Of a stretch of DNA of 64,000 nucleotides, positions 1 to 8,445 are shown in pieces (position 1 is the stretch's first letter; each line of letters opens with the position of its first letter). The DNA lies in the NCBI RefSeq assembly GCF_039537985.1, contig NZ_BAABBN010000007.1, forward strand, positions 806,001-870,000, read 5' to 3'. Source of the DNA: Litoribacillus peritrichatus. GTDB taxonomy: Bacteria; Pseudomonadota; Gammaproteobacteria; Pseudomonadales; Litoribrevibacteraceae. Both the position numbers and the translations under genes were made by a program. The notes under the pieces were generated by a model. That model was not told the origin of the DNA, did no database searches, and saw only the letters and a list, made by a program, of their open reading frames with translations.

Positions 1-628
1 TTTGTTGATTGGTTTTGCACTTTTGGTCGCGAACCAGTTTGTGAATAAAGGCTTTGGCTGGGCCGTCAATGAAGATACTCAGGCGTGGATTGCTTCTCTG
101 CCCTTTGTTGTGCAGTTGTTTCTGATTTTATTAGCCGCTGATTTGGTGCAGTACGCTTGTCATCGTGTTTATCATGAAGTGCCTCTTTTCTGGCGTTTGC
201 ATGCAGTACATCATAGCGTCAAACACATGGATTGGTTGGCCGGATCACGCCAGCATATCATTGAGTTATTATTAACCCGCTCCCTGGTGCTGACTCCGAT
301 TTTTTTACTCGGCTTCGAGAAGTCGGTGATGGACGCTTATGTGGTGATTGTCGGCTTTCAGGCGGTGTTTAATCACGCCAATGTCAGAATTAACATCGGT
401 TGGTTGCGGTATATCTTTGTGACCCCGCAATTTCATCATTGGCATCATGCGTCTGATGATGCTGCCATTGATAAAAACTACGCGGCCCATTTTTCGTTCA
501 TAGATTACATTTTTGGTACGGCGGTCAGAGGCCAAAAAGAGTGGCCTGAAGAATACGGTGTAAAAGGTGACTATGTCCCTGACGGCATGCTCAAACAACA
601 ATTATTCCCGTTTACTTATAAAGGCTGA
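1..628 (+). CDS. Sterol desaturase / fatty acid hydroxylase family protein (5'-partial)
   Basis: Integral-membrane di-iron hydroxylase. The three histidine clusters that bind the two irons are visible: HRVYH (about residues 54-58 of the visible part), HAVHH (67-71) and HHWHH (145-149), with an extra NHANV between the second and third. Hydrophobic segments around residues 2-12, 36-50 and 95-122 fit the membrane-hairpin architecture of the family. The reading frame is open to the window edge and the first possible codon is only a TTG, so the true start lies upstream and the protein is probably longer. The substrate cannot be read from sequence; sterols, fatty acids and carotenoids all occur in this family. 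Confidence 0.85.
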   Translation, partial: LLIGFALLVANQFVNKGFGWAVNEDTQAWIASLPFVVQLFLILLAADLVQYACHRVYHEVPLFWRLHAVHHSVKHMDWLAGSRQHIIELLLTRSLVLTPIFLLGFEKSVMDAYVVIVGFQAVFNHANVRINIGWLRYIFVTPQFHHWHHASDDAAIDKNYAAHFSFIDYIFGTAVRGQKEWPEEYGVKGDYVPDGMLKQQLFPFTYKG

Positions 629-800
629 GTTGGCCTGAATGGAATCAGCGGGCGATTCTAAGCCCTTTAACTGATTACCGTGAGCGGAATATTAGAAAAT
701 TAACTAAATGATTATGTTTACACAAAATAACTGGTTCCGCTTATCCAGCTTTGGTATCTTGGCTGCTCTTCAAAATGGATGATAATAGCAAGAGGTTATT

Positions 801-1010
801 ATGTATAAGGAATACAAAGTAATTAACGTCATGGAAGGCGGTCTGGGTGCAATCTTTTTAGGTGCTTCAAGCATCCCGGTTAAGAAAATGGAAACCATGC
901 TGAACAAAGAAGTTGCTGAAGGTTGGCAGGTTGTTTTTCAAATTGTAGAGCAAAAGCGTCTTCTTTTGTTCTGGAAGCGTGAAGCTGTGATCATCACGTT
1001 AGGTCGATAA
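801..1010 (+). CDS. Small DUF4177-like protein
   Basis: 69-residue protein with the pattern of DUF4177-type proteins: an N-terminal strand beginning with MYKEYKVI, a helix with NKEVAEGWQVV, and a C-terminal strand. There is no signal peptide and no membrane segment. A purine-rich AAGAGG ribosome binding site lies just before the ATG. It sits 22 nt before the TM2-domain gene on the same strand and is probably co-transcribed with it, ending at the terminator near 1520. The function of this family is unknown. Confidence 0.6.
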   Translation: MYKEYKVINVMEGGLGAIFLGASSIPVKKMETMLNKEVAEGWQVVFQIVEQKRLLLFWKREAVIITLGR

Positions 1011-1032
1011 CCGATTAAGCGAAGCTCTTATT

Positions 1033-1428
1033 ATGCTGAAAAAAGACATTGTCGAAGAGCAAGAAGAGCAGTTAAGGCGTCAGGTACGAGAGTTGTCCGA
1101 CGAAGATCGGGCAACGTATTTTCGACTGTCGGAGAAATCCATTAAAGACCCTGACACCTACGCAACTCTGAACTACATTTTCATTGCCGGTTTGCACCAC
1201 TTTTATTTAGGAAAGTGGGGTTTGGGGCTGATGAATATTTTAGTGTTTTGGGGTGGTGTTGCCTTGATTTGGTTTGGCCAAATTGAAATAGGCGTTGCGT
1301 TGCTGATCGGTATTTTTGCTTTTGAGCTGTATGAACTTTTTCGATCCCAAGTATTGGTTGCAGATTTCAACAATAAAGCGGGGCAAAAAGTTTTAAAAAC
1401 GGTTCTCTCGGAACGAGAAAATCAATGA
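1033..1428 (+). CDS. TM2 domain-containing membrane protein
   Basis: 131-residue protein. A charged N-terminal helix (about residues 5-45, rich in E, Q and R) precedes a TM2 domain: helix around 46-62 with the GLHHFYLGKWGLGLMNIL core, then two closely spaced hydrophobic helices (about 64-105). The tail is polar. TM2 domains are common in bacterial membrane proteins, but their role is not defined. It is the second gene of a probable two-gene unit with the DUF4177-like gene and is followed by a strong terminator. Confidence 0.7.
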   Translation: MLKKDIVEEQEEQLRRQVRELSDEDRATYFRLSEKSIKDPDTYATLNYIFIAGLHHFYLGKWGLGLMNILVFWGGVALIWFGQIEIGVALLIGIFAFELYELFRSQVLVADFNNKAGQKVLKTVLSERENQ

Positions 1429-1463
1429 GCCTTTAGCAAAGGTTTCGAAGCATCTGCCCCGAA

Positions 1464-1505
1464 ACATTTGTCTCGATACATTTGTCTCGATACATTTGTC
1501 TCAAA
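1464..1505. repeat. 14-nt tandem repeat, three copies
   Basis: The unit ACATTTGTCTCGAT occurs at 1464-1477 and 1478-1491, with a third slightly diverged copy at 1492-1505. It lies between the TM2 gene stop codon and the terminator and is non-coding. The near-perfect identity suggests recent slippage expansion. Confidence 0.85.
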
Positions 1506-1519
1506 ACATAGTTCTGTGA

Positions 1520-1545
1520 AACGTCGCCTTTTGGCGACGTTTTTA
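1520..1545 (+). terminator. Rho-independent terminator after the TM2 gene
   Basis: Perfect stem AACGTCGCC / GGCGACGTT around a TTTT loop, followed by a T-run. It ends the 801-1428 unit and may also serve the convergent M48 protease gene. Confidence 0.9.
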
Positions 1546-1573
1546 TTTGTATTTTTTCTCTGTGCGCCGGGCA

Positions 1574-2614
1574 CTATCCTTCCGGGTTCCTCTGTTGTTT
1601 CATTTCCTGGCTGGCCTGCTCGAATTTAGCGATTCTGTTTTCGGTCGGCGGATGGCTGGACCAATATCCCGAGCCACTGGCTTCAGGCTTATCTTCAGCG
1701 AGTTTGGTCATGATGGTGGCAAAGTTCTGAGGATCAATGCCCATGGCTTTCATCTGCTCTAATGAATAGTCATCGGCTTCGGCTTCCATGTTACGTGAAT
1801 AGCCGGTATTTAAGAGCAAAGCAGGAATGGCAAAGACCAGCGCATTGAGGCTGGTCAAATCACCGGTCAGCACGACGACGCCGAGAATCATGGTCGATGT
1901 TCTTACGACCGACTGAAAGCTGTGACGAAGCTCTACGTGGGCAATTTCGTGAAGCATAATGGAAGTGATTTCATCATCACTTTCAGCCAGTTCAACCAAT
2001 TCATCGGTAATCACCACATCCCCGGAAGGCAGCGCAAAAGCATTGGCCCCAATGTGCTCAGAGGCTCTGAAGTGAAGTTTATAAGCAAACTTGTCGCTGT
2101 CTTCAGGCAAAATGCTTTGAAACTTGTCTGTTAATTCTTGTTGTCTTTCTTCGGATAACTCACTGGGCTCAAAGTGATCTTCATCAAATTGTTTGAACGC
2201 TTGTTGACCATGTTCAATCAAAACTTCGGTCGGCACCATCATCGCCACTTTGTAGGATGCAGATGGAATGGCAAAACGAATCAGTAACCAGCTCAGTAAA
2301 AGAACGAGTATGAGCAAACCGATGCGGAGCAGGGGCAATTGCTGCAAGAAGCCGGGCGGGCCAGCCTGGCCGAATTCAGTAATTAACTGATCGACTTGGT
2401 CGTTGTTGTCGGTTTCAAACAAATCGCCATTAGGAAAGGTCAAAAATCGCGTGGAGTTGCCAATTCGATCCGAAATTTCCAGCTTCTGAAACAACACCGT
2501 TTTACCGGCTGGCTGTAATTCGAGTCTGGCATTCCCTTCGCTATCGACCTCTAGGTGGGTTGCTCGTTTTTTGGCCTTTTTTGCATCGAAATGCAATCCT
2601 TGAATACGTTCCAT
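1574..2614 (-). CDS. M48 family zinc metalloprotease, membrane-anchored
   Basis: 346-residue protein. The zinc-binding motif HEIAH is at residues 222-226 and the third ligand probably lies in NMEAEADDYS (about 275-285), the arrangement of M48 (HtpX/Oma1/BepA-like) peptidases. A non-catalytic soluble N-terminal region (1-90) precedes one transmembrane helix (about 97-115); a second hydrophobic patch after the HEIAH motif (about 243-268) is usual for the family. There is no signal peptide. The expected role is quality control of membrane or periplasmic proteins. The N-terminal region is unlike HtpX and may bind a partner. Confidence 0.85.
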   Translation of the reverse strand: MERIQGLHFDAKKAKKRATHLEVDSEGNARLELQPAGKTVLFQKLEISDRIGNSTRFLTFPNGDLFETDNNDQVDQLITEFGQAGPPGFLQQLPLLRIGLLILVLLLSWLLIRFAIPSASYKVAMMVPTEVLIEHGQQAFKQFDEDHFEPSELSEERQQELTDKFQSILPEDSDKFAYKLHFRASEHIGANAFALPSGDVVITDELVELAESDDEITSIMLHEIAHVELRHSFQSVVRTSTMILGVVVLTGDLTSLNALVFAIPALLLNTGYSRNMEAEADDYSLEQMKAMGIDPQNFATIMTKLAEDKPEASGSGYWSSHPPTENRIAKFEQASQEMKQQRNPEG

Positions 2615-2638
2615 CGTAACCTTCTGTTTCGAAATTTA

Positions 2639-2661
2639 AGCCCTGGATGAATCTCAGGGCT
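2639..2661 (-). terminator. Hairpin downstream of the VD-repeat protein gene
   Basis: Inverted repeat AGCCCTG / CAGGGCT with a 9-nt loop just after the stop codon of the 2669-2932 gene. The T-run after the stem on the minus strand is short, so termination is plausible but weak. Confidence 0.5.
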
Positions 2662-2668
2662 AATAATA

Positions 2669-2932
2669 TCAGAAGCCTGTTAGGGCCTTCTGTGCTTTTT
2701 CTAAATCCACAGCGTCAATTGCTTTTTCTTTGTCCACGGACTCGTTGGCTTTTTGAAGATCCACACCGTCTAAAGATACCGCTTCAACCAGTTTTTCACC
2801 GTCTACCGAGTCTTTCGCTTTCACTGTGTCTACTGAATTCGCAAGTTCTTCAAAGTCAACAGCGTATAAAGGTGTGGAAAGTGAAGCAAGGATGGCACTG
2901 ATGGTAATGGTTTTCTTTATGTTGAGATTCAT
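2669..2932 (-). CDS. Small exported protein with VD-x-x-K-A peptide repeats
   Basis: 87-residue protein. Residues 1-24 form a clear Sec signal peptide ending near PLYAVD. The mature part consists almost only of short acidic/lysine repeats of about 10 residues (SVDTVKAKDSVDGEKL, then VDLQKANESVDKEKAIDAVD), predicted as a regular amphipathic helix or solenoid. No enzymatic motif is visible. It lies upstream of the M48 protease gene on the same strand, separated by a hairpin. The function is unknown. Confidence 0.65.
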   Translation of the reverse strand: MNLNIKKTITISAILASLSTPLYAVDFEELANSVDTVKAKDSVDGEKLVEAVSLDGVDLQKANESVDKEKAIDAVDLEKAQKALTGF

Positions 2933-3075
2933 GTTGAGCTTCCTGTTTGAGAGTCTGATGACAGCGCTTTCATTATTTTGAGGTTGTAATGGAGTTCTTG
3001 CTGCCTGTATGTTTGGCGTTCAGGCGGAGTGATACTATCTTTGAGCTGCGAGCTAGTAAAGAACAGGAGTACTAA

Positions 3076-3720
3076 ATGCCACGCTTTTATCGGTTTTTTT
3101 GCGCACTTTCTCTGGTCATATTGTTTGGTTGTTCAGAATCTGAGAACAGTTATGAGAAGAAGGCGCCGCCCATCTCGGACGAAACGGTAACCGGTGGTGA
3201 GGTTATTCACGGAGGAAAACTTGCTTCTCAACCTTTGAACCGTGCTGGGCAGGCTTTTGTGAATCAAACTGCCACTTATGGTTTCATGACGAAGAACTCA
3301 GTCACTCTGCCTTTTAAGGATAAGCTGACCGTTTGGGATAATGAACATAAAAAGCTGAAAGTATTTTTAAGTCCTGAGTCACTTTCTCAAGAGGAAATTG
3401 ATCGGCTAACTAAAGGCGATGTGCCTTTTTTCGTATTCAGTGATAAAGCGTCTCCGAATCAACAAATTTGGCAATGGTTTCCCTTTGTGGTGATGGAGTT
3501 TCGGTTTAAGAACGATGAAGTAAATACCGATAACCTGACCAGCATTTACGTCATGGGGTATGGTTTGGAAGAACAGAATCATACCGATAACATCAACACC
3601 TATCAGGATGATCAAAATAGATTTGAAGTGCTGAGTTTTAAACAAAACGAGCTGAAAATCAGTTATCAGGGGGCAGGTGATATTATGGACAGTCAATACT
3701 CATGGAAGTTGGAGATTTAA
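3076..3720 (+). CDS. Hypothetical lipoprotein upstream of creB
   Basis: 214-residue protein with a lipoprotein signal peptide; the lipobox is LFGC with the acylated Cys at about residue 19. The mature protein is beta-rich with no recognised domain; WQWFPFVVMEFRF and DSQYSWKLEI are aromatic strands. A GGAG ribosome binding site precedes the ATG. The stop is four bases before the TTG proposed as the creB start, so it is probably the first gene of the cre operon. In enterobacteria creA precedes creB, but this protein shows no obvious CreA similarity and may be a different envelope partner. Confidence 0.7.
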   Translation: MPRFYRFFCALSLVILFGCSESENSYEKKAPPISDETVTGGEVIHGGKLASQPLNRAGQAFVNQTATYGFMTKNSVTLPFKDKLTVWDNEHKKLKVFLSPESLSQEEIDRLTKGDVPFFVFSDKASPNQQIWQWFPFVVMEFRFKNDEVNTDNLTSIYVMGYGLEEQNHTDNINTYQDDQNRFEVLSFKQNELKISYQGAGDIMDSQYSWKLEI

Positions 3721-3724
3721 GACG

Positions 3725-4411
3725 TTGAAGGCAAAGCACATATTGTTAATTGAAGATGAAGCCGGGATTGCAGATAACATCACCTACTCGTTGAAGGCGG
3801 AAGGCTTTCAAGTGACGTGGAAGGGGCTTGGTGCCGATGGGGTCAACGCCTGTGCGGATGACGTCATTGACTTGGTTATTTTGGATGTGGGATTGCCGGA
3901 CATCAGTGGCTTTGAGGTGTGCAAGGAAATACGCAAAAACTCGGACGTACCCATTGTCTTTTTGACGGCCCGAGGTGATGAAATTGATCGGGTTGTGGGG
4001 CTGGAAATCGGTGGTGATGATTATGTGGTTAAGCCGTTTAGCCCGAGAGAGTTGGTTGCCCGTGTTAAAGTGATTCTTCGTCGCCAGCGTGACGATTTGG
4101 TTTCAGTAGCGCCCGCGAAATCTGCGTTTGTGATGGATGAACCCAAGCGACAAATACGTTATTGCAATCAATTGTTGGATTTGACCGGGTATGAGTTCGG
4201 CATTCTGAGTGTGTTATTGAAGCAACCTGAGCGTGTTTTTTCCCGAGAGCAATTAATGGATGCGGTGTGGTCTGCGCCGGAAGAAAGTTTTGACCGGGCG
4301 GTGGACACCCACATTAAAACACTGAGAGCCAAACTGAAAGCTGTGAATCCGGACGATAACTCCGTGGTGACTCATCGTGGCGTAGGCTACAGTTTGAAGG
4401 TTTCATCATGA
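3725..4411 (+). CDS. creB: Response regulator CreB
   Basis: OmpR/PhoB-family regulator of about 228 residues. The receiver domain has the acidic pair IEDE (10-12), phospho-acceptor Asp54 in VILDVGLPD and Lys103 in VVKPFSPREL; the C-terminal winged helix ends with HRGVGYSLK. I chose the TTG at 3725 because GGAG (3711-3714) lies 10 nt before it and the receiver begins directly with MKAKHILLIE; an upstream in-frame start at 3677 would lie inside the lipoprotein gene. The stop overlaps the creC ATG (ATGA). CreB is known to respond to CreC and to activate creD, with links to beta-lactam tolerance. Confidence 0.88.
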   Translation: MKAKHILLIEDEAGIADNITYSLKAEGFQVTWKGLGADGVNACADDVIDLVILDVGLPDISGFEVCKEIRKNSDVPIVFLTARGDEIDRVVGLEIGGDDYVVKPFSPRELVARVKVILRRQRDDLVSVAPAKSAFVMDEPKRQIRYCNQLLDLTGYEFGILSVLLKQPERVFSREQLMDAVWSAPEESFDRAVDTHIKTLRAKLKAVNPDDNSVVTHRGVGYSLKVSS

Positions 4412-5829
4412 GCCTGAACCTGAGGATCTTTTTTGCCTATTTCCTGATTGTCGGTATGGCATCGTATTTGTTATTGAACGTGTTTATGTCGGAGCTGCGT
4501 CCCGGCGTTCGCCAGTCCACAGAGGATACACTGGTGGACATGTCTAACGTCTTGGCGGAGTTAGTAGCAGACGAGCTTTTGTCGGGACAAATTCAACAAC
4601 AGAACTTTTCTCAAAGCATTGATCGGTTTTTGGAGCGCTCTTATCGCGCTAAGATTTTCTCTGTGGATAAACCCACCAGTGCCATTCGAATTTACATTAC
4701 TGACGTCAAAGGCATTGTTCAATACGACTCCGATCAAGTTGCTGTGGGCCAGGACTATTCTCGCTGGAATGATGTGTACTTAACGTTACGAGGCCAATAT
4801 GGCGCGCGAAGCACCAAACTTGACCCGACGGATGAGTTGAGTACCGTGATGCATGTGGCAGCACCGATTAAAAACGGCAATGAAATTGTTGGGGTGCTTA
4901 CGGTCGCGAAACCCAATCACTCGGTTCAGCCATTCATTGATTTGGCCAAAGATAAAATGAAACAACGTGGACTTTGGTTGTTGGTTCTTTCTCTGTTGCT
5001 GGGTGGTGCCTTATCTTTCTGGCTTACTCGATCGATCCGTAAACTGGCACGATACTCGGATCAAGTGGCCAGCGGACAACGGGCAACGGTTCCTAATGTG
5101 CGGGAGAGCGAGTTGGCCAAACTGGCGCAATCCATTGACAACATGCGTCGTCAGCTCGAAGGTAAAGATTACGTGGAAAAATACGTTCATGCTTTGACCC
5201 ATGAGCTAAAGAGTCCGGTGTCCGTGATTCGTGGCGCCGCAGAGATTGTTCAGCCGAACATGCCCGCAGCTGATCTCACCCGGTTTATGAGTAACATTCA
5301 GCAGGAAGCAGAACGGATAGATGAAGTCATTAATCGTCTGTTGGAATTGGCGTCCGTGGAAAATAAAACCGAGTTGGAGAATATAGAAACGATAGCGCTT
5401 GGCCCATTAATGCAATCGTTATTAGAGAGTAAACAGATATTAATGAAAGGTAAGGCGCTGGCGCTTTGCTCTAAGCTTCCTGAGGATATCGTTGTTTCGG
5501 GGGATCGGTTTTTGTTGGCTCAAGCCTTGGATAATCTTTTACAAAATGCCATCGAATTCAGCCCGGAATCAGGCACAGTTCATGTGGCTGTGAGTCAAAA
5601 GGGCGATGTGGTTTCCATCACCATTACCGATCAAGGGCCTGGGATTCCTGAATACGCAACGGATAAAATTTTTGATCGGTTTTATTCGTTGGCCCGGCCA
5701 GGAACCCAAAAGAAAAGCTCCGGTTTAGGGTTATGTTTTGTGAAGCAAATTGCCGAGCTTCATCAGGGCGATGTTCAACTTGTCAACGACTCGAAAGGTG
5801 GCGCGGTAGCAACTTTCCGAATCCCCTAA
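4408..5829 (+). CDS. creC: Sensor histidine kinase CreC
   Basis: 473-residue membrane kinase. Transmembrane helix 1 is at about 7-26, a periplasmic sensor of about 155 residues follows (with IRIYITDVKGIVQYDS typical of CreC), TM2 is at about 188-207, then a HAMP linker. The HisKA motif ALTHELKSPVSVI has phospho-His265. The ATPase shows N-box DNLLQNAIEFSP, DQGPGIP and SGLGLCFV. Overlap with creB by ATGA indicates translational coupling. The presence of creD directly downstream makes the CreC assignment strong. Confidence 0.9.
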   Translation: MSLNLRIFFAYFLIVGMASYLLLNVFMSELRPGVRQSTEDTLVDMSNVLAELVADELLSGQIQQQNFSQSIDRFLERSYRAKIFSVDKPTSAIRIYITDVKGIVQYDSDQVAVGQDYSRWNDVYLTLRGQYGARSTKLDPTDELSTVMHVAAPIKNGNEIVGVLTVAKPNHSVQPFIDLAKDKMKQRGLWLLVLSLLLGGALSFWLTRSIRKLARYSDQVASGQRATVPNVRESELAKLAQSIDNMRRQLEGKDYVEKYVHALTHELKSPVSVIRGAAEIVQPNMPAADLTRFMSNIQQEAERIDEVINRLLELASVENKTELENIETIALGPLMQSLLESKQILMKGKALALCSKLPEDIVVSGDRFLLAQALDNLLQNAIEFSPESGTVHVAVSQKGDVVSITITDQGPGIPEYATDKIFDRFYSLARPGTQKKSSGLGLCFVKQIAELHQGDVQLVNDSKGGAVATFRIP

Positions 5830-5839
5830 AGCTTTTATA

Positions 5840-5855
5840 TTCAGAAAGTCCTCAC
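5840..5855 (+). promoter_or_regulatory. Candidate degenerate CreB-binding (cre-tag) site
   Basis: TTCAG-AAAGTC-CTCAC matches the known tag TTCAC-N6-TTCAC at 8 of 10 positions and lies about 80 nt before creD, the usual CreB target. It is degenerate and supported only by position and partial match. Confidence 0.35.
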
Positions 5856-5879
5856 ACAACCCACATATTCAGCCCATAT

Positions 5880-5924
5880 AAGGTGTTTATTCTGATGTGA
5901 AATGCACATCTAAATAAACACCTT
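5880..5924 (+). promoter_or_regulatory. 45-nt near-perfect stem-loop upstream of creD
   Basis: Outer arms AAGGTGTTTATT (5880-5891) and AATAAACACCTT (5913-5924) are perfect reverse complements. After a 2-nt internal mismatch, inner arms GATGTG / CACATC close on a 5-nt loop. The structure ends exactly where the creD ribosome binding site GGAG (5925-5928) begins. It could be an operator or an RNA element controlling creD. Confidence 0.7.
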
Positions 5925-5935
5925 GGAGCTGAATT

Positions 5936-7357
5936 ATGCAAAAAGTACTGGCCATTAAAGTTGCGGTAATCGGGTTGATTGCCCTTATCTTACTTATTCC
6001 GTTGGCGATGATTTCGGATAAGATCTTCGAACGTTCGAATTACTTATATGAAGCGAAAAACAGCGTCGCACGCAGCTGGACGGGCAGCCAACATGTGATG
6101 GGGCCATTGATTGTCATACCTTACCAAATCGAAAAAACTAAAGAAGTCTGGAACAAAGAAAAAACCGAAAAAACGACTAAGGTGACGCGCACGAACCGGA
6201 AAAAATATCTGTTGCCAGAACAGGTTCGAATGGATGCCAATATCGTTAATGACGTACGGTTCAAAGGCATCTACAAAGTGCCTGTTTATACCTCAAGGCT
6301 GAATGTTCAGGGGGAAGTGGATCGTGATGTTCTGAATAAACTGTTAAAAGAAATTGAAACCGAGGGCGAGAAAATTAATTACTTTAAGCCTTACCTGACG
6401 GCCACAGTATCAGACCCTAGAGGCATCAATAGCATTCCTAAACTGGATTGGATGGGGCAAGAACTGGCGTTTGAACCAGGCAGTAAACTGAACGCCAATA
6501 ACAACGGTATTCATGCTTATTTACCTGAATTTCCATTACCGTCTGCAGATAAGAAAATTCAGACAAACATCCCGTTTCAATTTGAGCTGGAGCTTCGTGG
6601 CATGGAAGAAATCTCTTTTGTGCCTGTTGGTCAAGAGGCGATAGTATCAATGGATTCAGACTGGCCTCATCCAGAGTTTACCGGCTTGTTTTTACCTGCA
6701 AACCGCACCATCAGTGACTCCGGTTATCAGGCTGAATGGAAAATCACTTCCTTTGCCAGCAACATTGCCGACAAAGTGGAAGCTTGTCAGGACGGCAACT
6801 GTAATGACTTATTCTCCAGTGGCTTTGGGGTCAAACACATAGAAACTGTGGATGTTTACCTTCAGTCCGAGCGCTCGGTGAAATACGGTATTTTATTCAT
6901 TGGTTTGAGTTTCATTGCTTTCTTTATTTTTGAGGTCATCCGTAAACTGCCCATTCATGCCATTCAATATACTCTGGTAGGCTTTGCCATTGCGGTGTTT
7001 TATTTGCTGTTGGTGTCTTTGTCGGAGCACTTGGATTTCGCGCTTTCGTATTTAATTGCCACCTTGTGTTGCGCAGGTTTGTTGTTGTTTTATCTGCGCT
7101 ACGTGTTGCGAGGCTTCACTCAAGCGTTAATGTTCAGTGGGCTGTTGTTACTTTTGTACGGGGTATTGTATGTGATCATCAGTGCTGAAGACTTTGCGTT
7201 GTTGATGGGCGCGTTCTTAACGTTTGTTACCTTGACCATTGTGATGATCAGTACCCGAAACATTGATTGGTACGATGTGGGCGGGCGAGTGAATCCTTCA
7301 GTGCTTGTTGATCCTGTTACTGCTAATTCAAAGCCAACATCAGAGGCGCAAGATTAA
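5936..7357 (+). CDS. creD: Inner membrane protein CreD
   Basis: 473-residue protein with the CreD pattern: an N-terminal membrane anchor (about 6-27), a large periplasmic domain (about 28-310) and a C-terminal bundle of six hydrophobic helices (about 315-450). ERSNYLYEAKNSVARSWTGS near residue 36 and the GILFIGLSFIAFFIFEV segment at the start of the bundle are characteristic of the family. CreD is the main output of CreBC in enterobacteria and Aeromonas and is associated with envelope integrity and beta-lactam or colicin response. Its stop overlaps the start of the VanZ-like gene by one base. Confidence 0.9.
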   Translation: MQKVLAIKVAVIGLIALILLIPLAMISDKIFERSNYLYEAKNSVARSWTGSQHVMGPLIVIPYQIEKTKEVWNKEKTEKTTKVTRTNRKKYLLPEQVRMDANIVNDVRFKGIYKVPVYTSRLNVQGEVDRDVLNKLLKEIETEGEKINYFKPYLTATVSDPRGINSIPKLDWMGQELAFEPGSKLNANNNGIHAYLPEFPLPSADKKIQTNIPFQFELELRGMEEISFVPVGQEAIVSMDSDWPHPEFTGLFLPANRTISDSGYQAEWKITSFASNIADKVEACQDGNCNDLFSSGFGVKHIETVDVYLQSERSVKYGILFIGLSFIAFFIFEVIRKLPIHAIQYTLVGFAIAVFYLLLVSLSEHLDFALSYLIATLCCAGLLLFYLRYVLRGFTQALMFSGLLLLLYGVLYVIISAEDFALLMGAFLTFVTLTIVMISTRNIDWYDVGGRVNPSVLVDPVTANSKPTSEAQD

Positions 7358-7749
7358 TGAAGTGGAAGTTGTTCGCAACGGCTTTCTTTGGCTTTATCTG
7401 CTGGGTAATCTACCTGGCAGATTCGGGAAAAGAGAATATTTTCTTAGTCATAGTTCATGCGATTCCCTACGGTGATAAAGTGGGCCATGCGGTGTTGTAC
7501 GGGCTGTTGGCATTCTTGATGAATATGGCGTTCAACATGAAATCAATGCCTCCATTAAAAGTTAAGCCATTTCGAAATGTTATCTTGCCGATGGGCGCTG
7601 TTTTGGTCTTTTTGTTTGCTTTCTTGGAAGAATTGACCCAGATGTATTTTCCGAACCGTACCTTTGATGGTGGTGATTTAATTGCAGATTTTGTTGGTAT
7701 AACACTTTTCAGTTGGTTTTCCGTAAAAGTCCACACGGCCCAGCCCTGA
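7357..7749 (+). CDS. VanZ-like family membrane protein
   Basis: 130-residue protein with four hydrophobic helices and the VanZ-like signatures GDKVGHAVLYGLLAFL (about 42-57), EELTQMYFPNRTFDGGDLIA (about 88-107) and a closing helix. VanZ of enterococci gives teicoplanin resistance, but most bacterial members have no known role. The TAATG junction with creD suggests translational coupling, so it may belong to the Cre envelope response. Confidence 0.8.
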   Translation: MKWKLFATAFFGFICWVIYLADSGKENIFLVIVHAIPYGDKVGHAVLYGLLAFLMNMAFNMKSMPPLKVKPFRNVILPMGAVLVFLFAFLEELTQMYFPNRTFDGGDLIADFVGITLFSWFSVKVHTAQP

Positions 7750-7864
7750 CTTGTTGATGCATGAATCATTAATAGATGATGACTGAATATAAGTCGGAAA
7801 GAGCGATAAATTATCGTAAGGTAGTTTGTCGCTTTTTATATCGAATACCGTCAAGGAAAGACAA

Positions 7865-8335
7865 ATGAATCCAATACTGAATGAACTCTTTTTAAACGAT
7901 TCTCTTTTGAAATACTGGGTGATCAGTGCAGTAGTATTATTTTTAAAAATGAGTGCCAATTCCGTAATTCAAGGTTTCTACCGCATGAAGTACCAACGCT
8001 TTGTGAACCCTGAAGATGCCAAAGCCTTTGGTGCCTTGATCGGTAAATCGGTTGAAAATTATTCGGAAGATCATCCCATGGCCGTTCGCGCTGCCGGTTG
8101 CTGGCGAAACGACCTGGAAAACATTCCCATGTTTTTAATCTTAGGTTTGGGCTTTGTTTTGATGGGCGGCAATACGGCATGGGGGTTAATTTACTTTTCT
8201 GTATTCACTGTCAGTCGTGTGTTTCATACCGTATGTTTTATGTTGGCGTTACAGCCCTGGCGGAACATTGCTTATGACCTGGGCCTGATAACAGGGTTAG
8301 TGATGGCCCTGCACCTGTTAATAATGGTCTTTTAG
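7865..8335 (+). CDS. MAPEG family membrane protein
   Basis: About 156 residues from the chosen ATG; AAGGAAAG at 7853-7860 is a good ribosome binding site, whereas the in-frame start at 7826 has none. Four helices are visible, with the MAPEG core RAAGCWRNDLENIPMFLILG (about 76-95) and SRVFHTVCFMLALQPWR in the third/fourth helix region. MAPEG proteins include microsomal glutathione transferases and related eicosanoid enzymes; the bacterial substrate is unknown. Confidence 0.85.
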   Translation: MNPILNELFLNDSLLKYWVISAVVLFLKMSANSVIQGFYRMKYQRFVNPEDAKAFGALIGKSVENYSEDHPMAVRAAGCWRNDLENIPMFLILGLGFVLMGGNTAWGLIYFSVFTVSRVFHTVCFMLALQPWRNIAYDLGLITGLVMALHLLIMVF

Positions 8336-8445
8336 ATTCATCTGATTTATCCGATACCAGATGAACCTTCTTTTGAAACCAAGTAACATGCGCGCTTTTT
8401 TGAAGACGCCTATGGCGAATTTAATGACGTGCATTCGAGTAACTC

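Noticed and set aside
3076..3720. creA
   Set aside because: Position fits, but no CreA similarity was recognised; it is annotated as a lipoprotein of unknown function.
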